The notes beneath the pieces were generated by a model. The model was not told where the DNA came from, ran no database searches, and saw only the letters and a program-made list of their open reading frames with translations. A stretch of 64,000 bases of DNA, taken from Flabesymbios commensalis (taxonomy: Eukaryota; Annelida; Polychaeta; Terebellida; Flabelligeridae). Where the stretch lies: positions 20,964,553 through 21,028,552 of the forward strand of contig OZ024915.1 of assembly GCA_964017125.1 (NCBI GenBank), in the 5' to 3' direction. The position numbers and the translations under genes are program-made. Shown here in pieces: positions 27,101 to 33,075 of this stretch (the first letter of the stretch is position 1; each line of letters opens with the position of its first letter).

Positions 27101-28900
27101 ATGCTTCGAGTATCAATTCATATCGAACAAAAAATATATTGAAACAGAAGAGTTAAATCGTTTTCTTATTAGAAAAAATAACAATGTTTTGAAAATGACA
27201 GATCCGAAACTGGCGTAAAGTCATTGAAAATATTGGCTGAGCGGAACACTCCCAATGTATTCGGTACGTCACTTCCGGGATTTCCCAGCTGATGGTAAAA
27301 TCGTCTGAGATATTTTCGGCTCGGACTATTCTGGCAAATTTCCATATGGAACTAGATGGTGCAACAACTAAATAAAACCACCGCTAAAAGCGATTTTTCA
27401 CGGCAAATATATATAAAAGTAAACTGCACAATTGCCAGAAGGTTGTCGTATTTACTTTAAGTGACCTTCACAGGAGGGTTGGCTGCCTATGTTGTGGCTG
27501 CTCATAGATGGTTCCACTGTATGATATCACATGATATGCCATACGTAAAACTTATTTTAAACTAATTTTACAGTATTAGGTAAACTTGGTAAATCAAAAA
27601 TATATGAAATGCATGATTTTATTTTCAGGTATGTTTGACAGAGACTTCAGTGGCACGATAGACCTCAATGAATTCCAGGCCCTGTGGTCATACATACACC
27701 AATGGAAAGGAGTGTTTGATCGTTATGACAACAATCGTTCTGGATCAATAGAGAGTCAAGAATTGCAAAGAGGTATGGAATTGTTGGGTGAATCCTTTAG
27801 CTCAATAATTCAATATTGAAACAGAATTTGTTTGATTAATGTTCATATTGGTGCTAAAAAACCTTGACAGTGCTTGATTGCAAAATCATCAAGGCCTTGA
27901 AAGTTTTTGAATTTTGACAATTGTCTTTAAAAAACACAAATATGAAGAATTCAATGATTAATCCTTATAGCTAATTTACAATTTTCTGGTTTGTAAAATT
28001 CAGAGCAAGTATTAGCTTTTTTAATTGCAGGGAGCGTCTTTAGAATTTGAATTTTATAGACTATATAGGCTATATTGACCTTCTATTTATAACCATTTTA
28101 GATATTTGAAATTTTCTCTTATTTGGAGTTGTTTCTTTGTACTGTGACCCGCAAATTCCAAGTGGTTGAAAATTTACTTATATTTGTTATATTTTAGTCT
28201 GAAAATTTAGCAATCTTGCAGACTAAACTGGAGTAGACTCAGGCAAGCTCTATAGATATCTCTGTTTTTGTGATCATAGTTTACTGTAGATAAAGTATGT
28301 GATGAAATGCCTGACTTAGAGTTGAGACAGATAAATATTATCTCCTTTAACCCTTATCCTGCTATTTTATTTTATTTAAATTTTCACCCACCTTATGGTT
28401 GTGTCTCGCTACCGGGACCCACACCTTCAAGTGGCTGAAAATTACTCGTATTTGTTTAGTTTGAACACAAATATTTGCAAATCTTGGATGTTTAGACACA
28501 CATTTCATTCACAATAACAGTGATTTGGTCGACTAATAAAACATGAAAAACGACAATAATCGTGATCAGCAGGATAAGGGCTAATTTTATTTCAAGTGTG
28601 AATTTTAAAAAATTACAAGTGCTTATACTTTGTCAGCTCTATCCAGATGATCTATGATAGTAATTTGTTTCAGCTTTGAGTGAGATGGGGTATAACTTAT
28701 CACAGCAGCTGGCAGGTGTGATCGTCCAGCAGTTTGATAATCAGACTCGACGATGCCTCACTCTTGATAACTTCATCCAGGCATGTGTGATGTTAAAGTC
28801 GGCGACAGATGGCTTCCGACAAAGAGACACTGCAATGCAGGGTACAATCCGCATACAATATGATGACTTTATGTGTACATGTGCCTCCATGAAGCCTTGA
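6137..28900 (+). CDS. PEF1: Peflin, penta-EF-hand calcium-binding protein (5 exons)
   Basis: The coding exons are 6137-6175, 15899-16061, 16808-16957, 27629-27772 and 28674-28900. They total 723 nt, which is 240 residues plus stop, and all junctions keep frame. The N-terminal 67 residues are rich in Gly, Pro, Gln and Tyr with repeats such as GYGAPPG, like the peflin N-terminus. EF1 (DSDRSGKISFLE), EF2 (DRDFSGTIDLNE) and EF3 (DNNRSGSIESQE) have good calcium-loop residues. EF4 and EF5 are degenerate, as usual in penta-EF-hand proteins, where EF5 serves dimerisation. The C-terminal stretch FRQRDTAMQGTIRI closely matches the FREKDTAVQGNIRL I recall from human peflin, which separates it from ALG-2, sorcin and grancalcin. 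Known role: a cytosolic partner of ALG-2 (PDCD6) acting at ER exit sites and in COPII regulation. The human protein is longer (about 284 residues), mainly through a longer N-terminal repeat. The start codon is the ATG of MASPYGGYPG. Confidence 0.93.
6397..6443. repeat. CTAG-rich simple repeat
   Basis: TCTAG and GTCTAG units repeat about eight times directly beside the MITE that begins at 6444. Confidence 0.6.
6444..6856. mobile_element. Palindromic MITE, TATA ends, about 413 bp
   Basis: It begins TATACTCGCCGTCAAAT, and AACCAGGATCGCATG soon follows. It ends CATGCGATCCTGGTT, then TGACTTTGGGTATA. A second inverted pair inside (TTATTACATGTCAAATGGTC and its partner) surrounds AGAGGGACGTCGTAA. A copy of nearly equal length in the opposite orientation is at 18247-18661. 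Confidence 0.75.
6940..7389. mobile_element. MITE with 36-bp perfect terminal inverted repeats
   Basis: The ends are CTAAAGTCTGTCCGACGGTG... and its exact complement, perfect for 36 bases. Inside, the TTAGACCATTTGACA / TGTCAGATGGTCTAA pair is shared with the 6444 element although the outer ends differ. No coding capacity. Confidence 0.8.
7690..8905. repeat. Large inverted repeat, one arm interrupted by a MITE
   Basis: The left arm (about 7765-8320) and right arm (about 8735-8885) carry the same sequence inverted: CATGCATGGAAGTGAATTTG, CTTACCTACCGATTGG and AAATGACAACAAATC. A third copy is at 21190-21370. A MITE at 7851-8195 splits the left arm. Confidence 0.7.
7851..8195. mobile_element. MITE with CAG...CTG ends and 5-bp target duplication (hAT5-like)
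   Basis: The ends are CAGCGTTCGAAA and TTTCTAACGCTG. CCGAT flanks both sides (7846-7850, 8196-8200). The uninterrupted paralogue at about 8812-8830 and 21298-21315 shows the empty site CTTACCTACCGATTGG, which supports the duplication. The interior holds repeated GTTGTCCG/CGGACAAC palindromes. Ends and 5-bp duplication suit the hAT5 group; other superfamilies are possible. Confidence 0.75.
8906..9458. other. AT-rich intronic spacer with one perfect palindrome
   Basis: AGTACGTGCACGTACT (9141-9156) is a perfect 16-bp palindrome flanked by TTCGAATATA direct repeats. No coding potential was seen. Confidence 0.5.
9459..9835. mobile_element. MITE hosting a nested MITE
   Basis: The outer inverted repeats are TTAAAGCGACAAAATCAGGC... 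(9459-9487) and its complement (9807-9835), with one mismatch in about 29. A second, complete MITE (9500-9777) has inserted in the middle. Confidence 0.8.
9500..9777. mobile_element. piggyBac-type MITE (TTAA sites), inserted in another MITE
   Basis: The ends are TTAACCCTTACACTGCT and AGCAGTGTAAGGGTTAA, perfect for 17 bases including TTAA. TTAA duplication with CCYTT ends is characteristic of piggyBac-superfamily elements. GGGCGACTATAGTCGCCC near the left end is an 18-bp perfect palindrome. Confidence 0.78.
10140..11830. repeat. Degenerate 20-22-bp tandem repeat in peflin intron 1
   Basis: About 75-80 diverged units of the type TGGCTGAGATCACTTTTTCAC run for 1.7 kb. Units vary in length and sequence, so the array is old. 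No frame stays open across it. Confidence 0.8.
11831..13589. other. AT-rich intron 1 sequence, nothing recognised
   Basis: Poly-A and poly-T runs, a short direct repeat TAGTCATTCA at about 13122-13141, and no hairpin or frame of note. Confidence 0.4.
13590..14665. repeat. About 430-bp direct repeat, two full copies and a decayed third
   Basis: TATGCATTTATGCAAATAAG starts a unit at about 13806 and again at 14233. Each continues with TTTGACACATTGTTTGTG, AAAGTAACATAGAAAAC and ACATGGGAGAAACTGGTCAG. The stretch from 13600 is a weaker third copy. The octamer ATGCAAAT, in one or other orientation, recurs in each. Confidence 0.7.
14666..15898. other. Intron 1 end: poly-G run and unclassified sequence
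   Basis: A solo MITE end GCATAAGGGTTAA sits at 14891-14903. A run of about 14 G lies at 14997-15011, and CTAC repeats at 15424-15439. The remainder shows no gene before peflin exon 2. Confidence 0.4.
15899..16061 (+). CDS. PEF1: Peflin exon 2 (Gly/Pro/Gln-rich domain)
   Basis: The exon follows the acceptor TTATTGTAG and ends in phase 1 before GTCAGA. It encodes imperfect repeats of the type GYGAPPGGQP and GFGAPPGQP, the low-complexity domain of peflin. Other open frames over this stretch, on both strands, are by-products of the repetitive codons. Confidence 0.88.
16215..16455. mobile_element. Multi-armed foldback element in peflin intron 2
   Basis: The ends CTGGGGCCAGTTTCTGTA and TACAGAAACCGACCCCTG are inverted repeats extending through TACTTAAGTAAAAA, about 36 bases with several mismatches. 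The same arm recurs inside at 16270-16300 and 16300-16360, so several alternative hairpins are possible. Confidence 0.65.
16808..16957 (+). CDS. PEF1: Peflin exon 3 (EF-hand 1)
   Basis: It starts after TTAACAG in phase 1 and encodes GGMAVSPDVQQWFMAVDSD onward through the first EF-loop and ALTNANWSHFNAETCKLMI. The frame of exon 4 requires it to end at the G of ATAG. The intron therefore begins GCAAGT, which is the consensus of the rare GC-AG intron class. The GT four bases further on (GTACTG) would break the frame. Confidence 0.9.
17349..17719 (+). CDS. Candidate first exon, P2X7-like/transposon-associated acidic N-terminus
   Basis: An open frame inside peflin intron 3 runs past a possible splice donor, GCGCCG then GTAAAG. 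Its central part reads GIETYQFEPETSSDCTVSAS followed by an acidic Thr/Ser-rich tail. As I recall them, invertebrate proteins with the P2X7 cytoplasmic-type zinc domain often open with I-x-x-YQFEP plus acidic residues, so I suspect that family; the zinc domain itself is not seen. Just upstream at about 17395-17440 are promoter-like elements: an inverted CCAAT (GATTGG), GCCATCTTT (YY1-like) and TGACGT (CRE). The true start codon is unclear. A second ATG at 17468 opens another frame of only 23 codons. Confidence 0.3.
17807..18240. mobile_element. Palindromic MITE, GCCGTCAAAT at both ends
   Basis: This is a relative of the 6444 element. It runs from GCCGTCAAATGAATCAGGAT to TTTAATTTGACGGC and includes the inner TTAGACCATTTGACATG arm. 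It directly abuts the next copy. Confidence 0.65.
18247..18661. mobile_element. Palindromic MITE, inverted copy of the 6444 element
   Basis: It starts TATACCCAAAGTCACATT and ends AATTTGACGGCGAGTATA, the mirror of 6444-6856. The length (415 bp) is nearly identical. Confidence 0.75.
18662..19660. other. Intron 3 spacer with a short GACGG-rich repeat
   Basis: At 18800-18925 GGACGACCGTTGTTTGACGT and a close variant repeat about 60 bases apart. A solo left end of a TTAA MITE (TTAACCCCTACAATGCTGA) lies at 19612. No gene seen. Confidence 0.4.
19660..21070. repeat. Unclassified interspersed repeat with internal duplications
   Basis: It opens with GCGCGTCCGTCCGTCTGTCC and contains AACATTTTTTTA-ended blocks four times (19862, 20040, 20090, 20401) and a CCATTTCACTAATAGCTCGG block twice (19938, 20165). 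GGCCAAAATGGCC and AAGGTCAAGGTCC motifs recur. No coding frame. It resembles noncoding repeats common in marine invertebrates; the superfamily is unknown. Confidence 0.5.
21190..21620. repeat. Copy of the 7690-8905 repeat, ending in an A/T hairpin
   Basis: Sequence from CCAAAAAAAAATATATGTTTG to CATGCATGTCTTATCTG matches the 8735-8890 arm. It is followed by the palindrome at 21477-21542 and GGGTCGGTCGGAAATCGGAA, which matches the inverted 7705-7730 segment. Confidence 0.65.
21477..21542. repeat. Perfect 66-bp A/T-core palindrome
   Basis: TTATGGATTTCC, then T, 17 A and 24 T, then GGAAATCCATAA. The 12-base arms are exact complements and the core can pair almost throughout. Confidence 0.85.
21858..22102. 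mobile_element. piggyBac-type hairpin MITE (CCCTTTAACCGCC family)
   Basis: The ends are TTAACCCTTTAACCGCC and GGCGGGTAAAGGGTTAA. The central hairpin runs from TTCACCCACTTGAAGTTGTG through CTCGCTGACGCAAG to CACAACTTCAAGTGAGTGAA. Members recur at 30478, 34714, 38359 and, inverted, 46038. Confidence 0.8.
22352..22561 (+). CDS. Unrecognised terminal-exon candidate within peflin intron 3
   Basis: A good acceptor (TTTCATTCGCCAG) precedes two overlapping open frames. In phase 1 it reads GVYGEQPIEKVPSGSTNVYD and continues to a TGA at 22480-22482. In the alternative frame the right part reads DNVQMEQPLYTQYGPPGRN and stops at 22561. The first frame looks protein-like on the left and the second on the right, which suggests either a one-base frame change in an old coding exon or a chance overlap. 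Phase 1 fits both the 17719 donor and the peflin exon 3 donor. I do not recognise the protein. AATAAA occurs at about 22906. Confidence 0.3.
   Translation: MFTVSSLLKKYLVVPQMFMMLAKTDSILVCCAIHHTLAVQGMYDNVQMEQPLYTQYGPPGRNILEKVGI
22919..23160. mobile_element. Hairpin MITE, left end eroded
   Basis: It matches the family at 29522: CATCTTCATCCACTACAAGC hairpin, then GAGGGCTTGAAGGGTTAA at the right end. The left TTAACCC end is lost. Confidence 0.65.
23330..24440. other. Unclassified repeat then plain intron
   Basis: About 23330-23640 (GGGTGGGCTATTGCAATTAA, GGCGTCGTCGGTGTCCGCG) resembles the left part of the 19660 repeat. From 23650 to 24440 there is only AT-rich sequence. Confidence 0.4.
24440..24610. 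mobile_element. Relic of hairpin MITE (GACTGGCTTTATACATCAG family)
   Basis: It carries ATTTGAATACCTACC, TTCTTTCAGTGTGGGAATGG and a TCAGAGTCTGACATC / TTCTGACGTCTAAAG hairpin, ending GCTGAAGGGGTTGAA. It is a diverged relative of 30796-31018, 42952-43105 and 61340-61567. Confidence 0.55.
25175..25660. mobile_element. Decayed GGCGGATCCAGG-type MITEs
   Basis: The right end ATCCCAGATCCGCCCCTG lies at 25313-25330. A second element runs from GCAGATCCAGGATCTGAAG (25545) through an AT-rich middle to GGCGCCACCCCC (25640). They resemble the better preserved copy at 40577-40722. Confidence 0.5.
25660..27219. other. Intron 3 spacer, nothing coding recognised
   Basis: A decayed copy of the 6940 MITE interior (AATGGTTCAAAATTAAAATTAGC, 25831-25853) is present. 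A C run lies at 26393-26404. The 112-codon minus-strand frame at 26591-26929 has no recognisable feature. Confidence 0.4.
27220..27310 (+). promoter_or_regulatory. Promoter-like cluster in peflin intron 3
   Basis: The stretch contains TACGTCACTTCCGGGATTTCC, a CRE-like TACGTCA next to an ETS core CACTTCCGGG. This pair is typical of TATA-less promoters. It lies about 350 bases before peflin exon 4. No adjacent open frame was found, so it could be an alternative promoter or chance. Confidence 0.25.
27629..27772 (+). CDS. PEF1: Peflin exon 4 (EF-hands 2 and 3)
   Basis: The acceptor ATTTTCAG precedes it and the donor GTATGG follows, phase 1 at both ends. It encodes MFDRDFSGTIDLNEFQALW, then YIHQWKGVFDRYDNN and EF3. 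Both loops have acidic residues at positions 1 and 12 and Gly at position 6. Confidence 0.92.
28347..28584. mobile_element. piggyBac-type hairpin MITE in peflin intron 4
   Basis: The left end is TTAACCCTTATCCTGCT and the right end AGCAGGATAAGGGCTAA (TTAA changed to CTAA). The central hairpin is of the ACCCAC...GTTGTGTCTCGC type. Confidence 0.7.
28674..28900 (+). CDS. PEF1: Peflin exon 5 (EF-hands 4 and 5, stop)
   Basis: The acceptor TTTGTTTCAG leads into ALSEMGYNLSQQL, matching ALSQMGYNLS of vertebrate peflin. EF4 (DNQTRRCLTLDN) has lost its loop geometry, and EF5 is the degenerate dimerisation hand. The protein ends ASMKP then TGA. A possible polyadenylation signal AATAAA lies at 28951-28956. 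Confidence 0.92.
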
Positions 28901-29521
28901 AATGGGTCTTATCAGCATTTGCAATCTGGGAAGAGGTTGATTTTTTTTCAAATAAATTAAAACATTTTGTCAACACATATAAATACTTCAGTTCTGTCAG
29001 TTCTGCACCCCACTGTAATGACCCGCTTGTTAACAAAATGCCAAATTTCCAGAACATTGTGCCCTTACATCTGATAAAAATTATTTAGGAAGGTCCCAAA
29101 TATGGAATTTGGTTTGTTAAAACTGTCTTAGTTTTACGGTTCAAAGGTTGGCAAAAATGTATATGGCAAAAAGTATTTGAGTACTCATATAACTTATAAT
29201 ATATAAATAGCCTGTTTATTTAGTGTTAATCTCATTTCACAGCAATGTGTAATGAACCAGTATGAAGCAAACCCTATGCCTTGATCTGAATATTGAAGTA
29301 AATACTCAAGTTGTGGGGATGCTTTTCAAGCAAGCACAATATATATCCAAAAGTGTAAGTTGCTTTGTCCGCCCCAGTTTTCTTCAGCTTTTTGTGTTTG
29401 TCCCGGCTGATTACCCCAAGCATAAGGAAATCATTTGCTATACAGATGCGGTATACTGTAAGTTTTTTATGTTTCTGGAACATTGAGATACATCTGCAAT
29501 TAGGTTGTCTAATGTCTGAGC

Positions 29522-29732
29522 TTAACCCTTTCAAACCTGAATTTACCATGGTCATCTTCATCCACTACAAGCCGCGAATTGCTGTCGCAATTCTTGACTT
29601 GTAGTGAATGAAGATGACTTACAGTGGATGACAAATGAGAAAAAGACCACAACCACTAGTTGTAGGAAATTGAGTAATTTTTCAGAGATGCAAGATGATG
29701 CTTTGATGCATAGTGAGGGCTTGAAGGGTTAA
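29522..29732. mobile_element. TTAA MITE A (copies also at 33757-33967 and 37398-37608)
   Basis: The ends are TTAACCCTTTCAAACC and GGGCTTGAAGGGTTAA. The hairpin CTTCATCCACTACAAGCCGC / TTGACTTGTAGTGAATGAAG surrounds GAATTGCTGTCGCAATTC, itself a palindrome. Confidence 0.8.
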
Positions 29733-29752
29733 CTTATCGAAGCAAATCGTCC

Positions 29753-29983
29753 TTAACCTTTTCACTACCATACATGACGGAAATTTCCGTCGTCATTCGT
29801 CAATGAACGTAACCATAAAATGACACAAAATTTCGTCAAATATATACTACATTTATGTATTTTTCGTCATTTGAAGCTGGAAATTGCGTTAGCAATTCCA
29901 GCTTCAAATGACGAAAAATAGAACTCCTACACCAGTATATCTGGATCCTGGCATGCACCCCGGCCTGGAAGTCAAAGGGTTAA
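29753..29983. mobile_element. TTAA MITE B (copies also at 33988-34218 and 37629-37859)
   Basis: The ends are TTAACCTTTTCACTACC and GAAGTCAAAGGGTTAA. The centre is a perfect inverted repeat: a 28-base arm beginning TTTTTCGTCATTTGAAGCTG, a GTTA loop, and its exact complement. Confidence 0.8.
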
Positions 29984-30477
29984 TAGTATGTTGTATGGCT
30001 GTATGTCAGAATGATAAATGAATAGCCCCTGGTGAGAATTAATTGTAGTAACAATCAAGGTCAAAAGAGCATAGATTTATTAAATTCCTCCAGGGATATC
30101 CCTCTCATATAAACATAGGATTGCCTTCCCCAGCCAGCAGGGTAAATTGCCCTTATGTTGTGTTATTGCTTGGCAGAAAATGAGCCAACGTTAAATGACT
30201 GTGAACCAACGTCAGACTCGTGTGGTTGTCCATTCGGCTAGGTTGTAATGTCATAAAGCCATATTGACATTCAATCCGACACAATGAATTTATCGAGATC
30301 AATGTACGTCCACCTGACAGTCTCCGTGCTAAAAGGTAACAAAATCCCATGTTACTTGCTACGCAGTTCTTACATCACAGATCATTGCACCATAGAAAAC
30401 ATTATTTTTAGTCCTAATGTTAATTATGAATTCCGGATCTTCTGATCTTCTTGACAACAAATCTAATAGTATTTCTC

Positions 30478-30726
30478 TTAACCCTTTAACCGCCAATTAT
30501 TCAATCTGAATTTTCACCCACTCAAAGTTGTGTCTCGCTGACGAGATCCACAACTTCAACTTAGTGAAAATTATTCATATTTGACAAAATGGAGGTCAAC
30601 TATTTTTAAATTCTTGCTGATTGATGTCACGTTTTATCTTCAATATGCTTAAAAGCTGATATGCAATAGGCTAACAAAAAATGTAAAAAAAAACTAATAT
30701 ACTCGGTACCGGGGTTTGATGGTTAA
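30478..30726. mobile_element. TTAA MITE C (copies also at 34714-34954 and 38359-38607)
   Basis: The left end is TTAACCCTTTAACCGCC. The right end varies among copies, best kept as GGCGGTTTGAGGGTTAA in copy 2. It has the same central hairpin as 21858-22102. Confidence 0.8.
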
Positions 30727-30795
30727 CCATCAAACGTGTTTTTATACGTGTGTTTTGTTATACAACAGTACCAGCTGGGCAGCCCCATTCTGCAC

Positions 30796-31018
30796 TTAAC
30801 CCATACAACGCTGAAATATTTTTGTCTAAACTATGAATACCAAGCATTTTTTTTTCAATTGGAAATCACTTTAGCCTAAATGTCTTGTTAGCTCTTTCCG
30901 GTTCATTTGAATACCTATTTTATGGTTCTATGAGTAATATGTTTATTCTTTCAATGCAGGGACTGGCTTTATACATCAGAATCTGACGTATAAAGACGGT
31001 CCCCGCGGAAAAAGTTAA
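30796..31018. mobile_element. TTAA MITE D (copies also at 35038-35250 and 38677-38850)
   Basis: The left end is TTAACCCTTACAACGCTGA (best in copy 3) and the right end CGCGGAAAAAGTTAA. The hairpin GGGACTGGCTTTATACATCAG / CTGACGTATAAAGACGGTCCC lies near the right end. The copy 3 version lacks about 60 internal bases. Confidence 0.75.
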
Positions 31019-31170
31019 GTTAGCCTACAGTAAGCCTAATGGCAGTAACGAAACATATTTGATAATCGTCCAGGTATTTGTCATGTTTATAGAACCTTGT
31101 GTGTTCTGCTATAAGAGGGTATACTTTACATACACTGTGATGAGCGATCTGAACGCTTTATCACAGCAAA

Positions 31171-32200
31171 CAGGGGAGTCGACATTTAACTAATGTTTGT
31201 TTGTTGTTGGGCCTGCGTCGCAGACGGTAGCCCAACATTAAACCAACATTCGTTCAATGTGTAGTCTTTCCTGGGATATTTCAATGAATGGTTCGTAAAA
31301 ATATCTGATTTACCTTTCATTAATAAATAGGAATTTCACAAGCAACGAAATGTCACGAATCAAGCAACATAATTTTTACCTGCGCGTAATTTGTCTCCTC
31401 AATTGTGAACAAATTTCATCTGACAGAGATGAACATTTTGGTGACAGAAAATGTCTTTAATTAACTTAATAACAGTAAACTGGTTAATATAAATATTTAC
31501 ATGAATCAAAACTATTTAAAGATGTTGAAGTAGATTTATTATTATTATGCGGTTACTTTTTGTAACTAATCTTTTATAGTACAATGAAGCTTTATCCGGC
31601 GACATATGATACAGTGTAAATGTAATATCATGTTGTATGCAATATTTTAATTTGTATTAAACCTCACAGCTTTTGCTATGTGAAAAACGTGTTGCGTTGG
31701 GTTTATCCGTTTACTGTTTTAAAATATCGGGATGAAAATATGATTTTATTTAACGTTTGAAGAAAAATAGGATGTCACTGATTGATGGAATATAAACTAA
31801 AGTAACCAAAGACGTGCTGATAATTATAGTGAAATGATCAAGTGAGATGATTCCCCGCAAATTGGTTATCGGGCATACACTCCAAACATAGCAAACAAAA
31901 GAGATGGTGCACCAATACTGTTTTAACATTGGTCCAACATGAAACAGCAATGGGTCAACGTGTTTGCTGGGAGGAGCTGTTGCAAGAGAATGACTGCGTC
32001 ATATGTGTCTGTACTTGCCTACTTTACAGAATACATGATTCTGTTTGATGCGTCTCTGAGCTCGGGTCTCTGTGATACGCAGTACCCAACAAACAAGACA
32101 TATCGAACCTATGTTGTTTTATTGTTGGGCCAGAGTCGCAGACGCTTGTCAAACATTAAACCAACCTACATTGGGTTAACGACAACGTCTCGTATTTACT
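31171..32200. repeat. GTTGGGCC / CAGCAAAC foldback elements in array copy 1
   Basis: Three elements of the 4049 type lie at about 31171-31275, 31884-31972 and 32086-32200. Each has a central GTTGGGCC-NGCGTCGCAGACG-like motif flanked by inverted arms. Equivalent copies are at +4235 and, in copy 3, about +7837. Confidence 0.6.
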
Positions 32201-32349
32201 AGGCATAGAAGATTATATTATTATCTGATAGTATGGACATGAATGCACACATAAGGTGTGGAACTATCTTGTAGACACAAGAAAGAACAAGAGGACTGAA
32301 GTCCTATATCATCACCCGCCATAAATTAGGTTAGACTTTTTGCGGTCAC

Positions 32350-33075
32350 AAATATTTAAAAAGTTGATTTGTGGTGGCCATTTCAAATTTCAGTAAAATC
32401 ATATGCACATTTCCAGATGGTGGGTAATGTGATTGTACAATGTGAATTATTACTGATTTCAATTTTTCAGTTTTTGCGCCTACAAGAAAATATGAAGTTT
32501 ATCCATGGCGGCCATTTCGAATTTCAGTAAAACCTTGAAAAAATCACTTGCACATCTCCATATTGTGGGAAATGTGATGATAAAATTTGAATAATTTCTT
32601 TCCTTAAGTTTTGTAGTTTTTGCGCCCACAAAAAAATTTGTAGTTGACCTCTGGTGGCCATTTTTGAAATTTGGTAGCATCTTTAAAAAATCATTTGCAC
32701 ATCCCGATGTTGCTTGGAATGTGATGTTAAAATTAAAAAAAAAATTGCCCGAACAAATTTTTTGAGTTTTCACTTCCCCCAAAAAATTAAAGTTGATCTG
32801 TGGCGGCCATTTTGAATTTCAGTAAAACCTTGAAAAATTCACCTGCACATCTCCATATCATGGGGAATGTGATAGTAAAATTTGAATAATTTCTGACTTT
32901 AAGTTTAGAGTTTTTGCACCCACAAAAAATTTTAGAGTTGCCCTCTGGCGGCCATTTTGAATTTTGGTAGCATCTCTAAAAAATCACTTGCACATCCCCA
33001 TGTTGCTACGAATGTCATGTTAAAATTTCAAAAAGATTTGACTAGTAGTTTTTAAGTTTTTGCGCCCACAAGAAA
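32350..33075. repeat. About 140-bp sub-repeat, five units
   Basis: GGCGGCCATTTTGAATTTCAG-like blocks recur near 32370, 32507, 32650, 32801 and 32945. Each is followed by CACTTGCACATCTCCATAT and TTTTTGCGCCCACAA. It is kept in array copy 2 (36590-37275) and absent from copy 3. Confidence 0.75.

Noticed and set aside
29262-29486. 74-80-codon frames repeated in the 4.2-kb array (also at 31939, 36175, 39776)
   Set aside because: They recur only because the units are recent duplicates. They overlap MITEs and foldback elements, lack splice context and show no recognisable domains.
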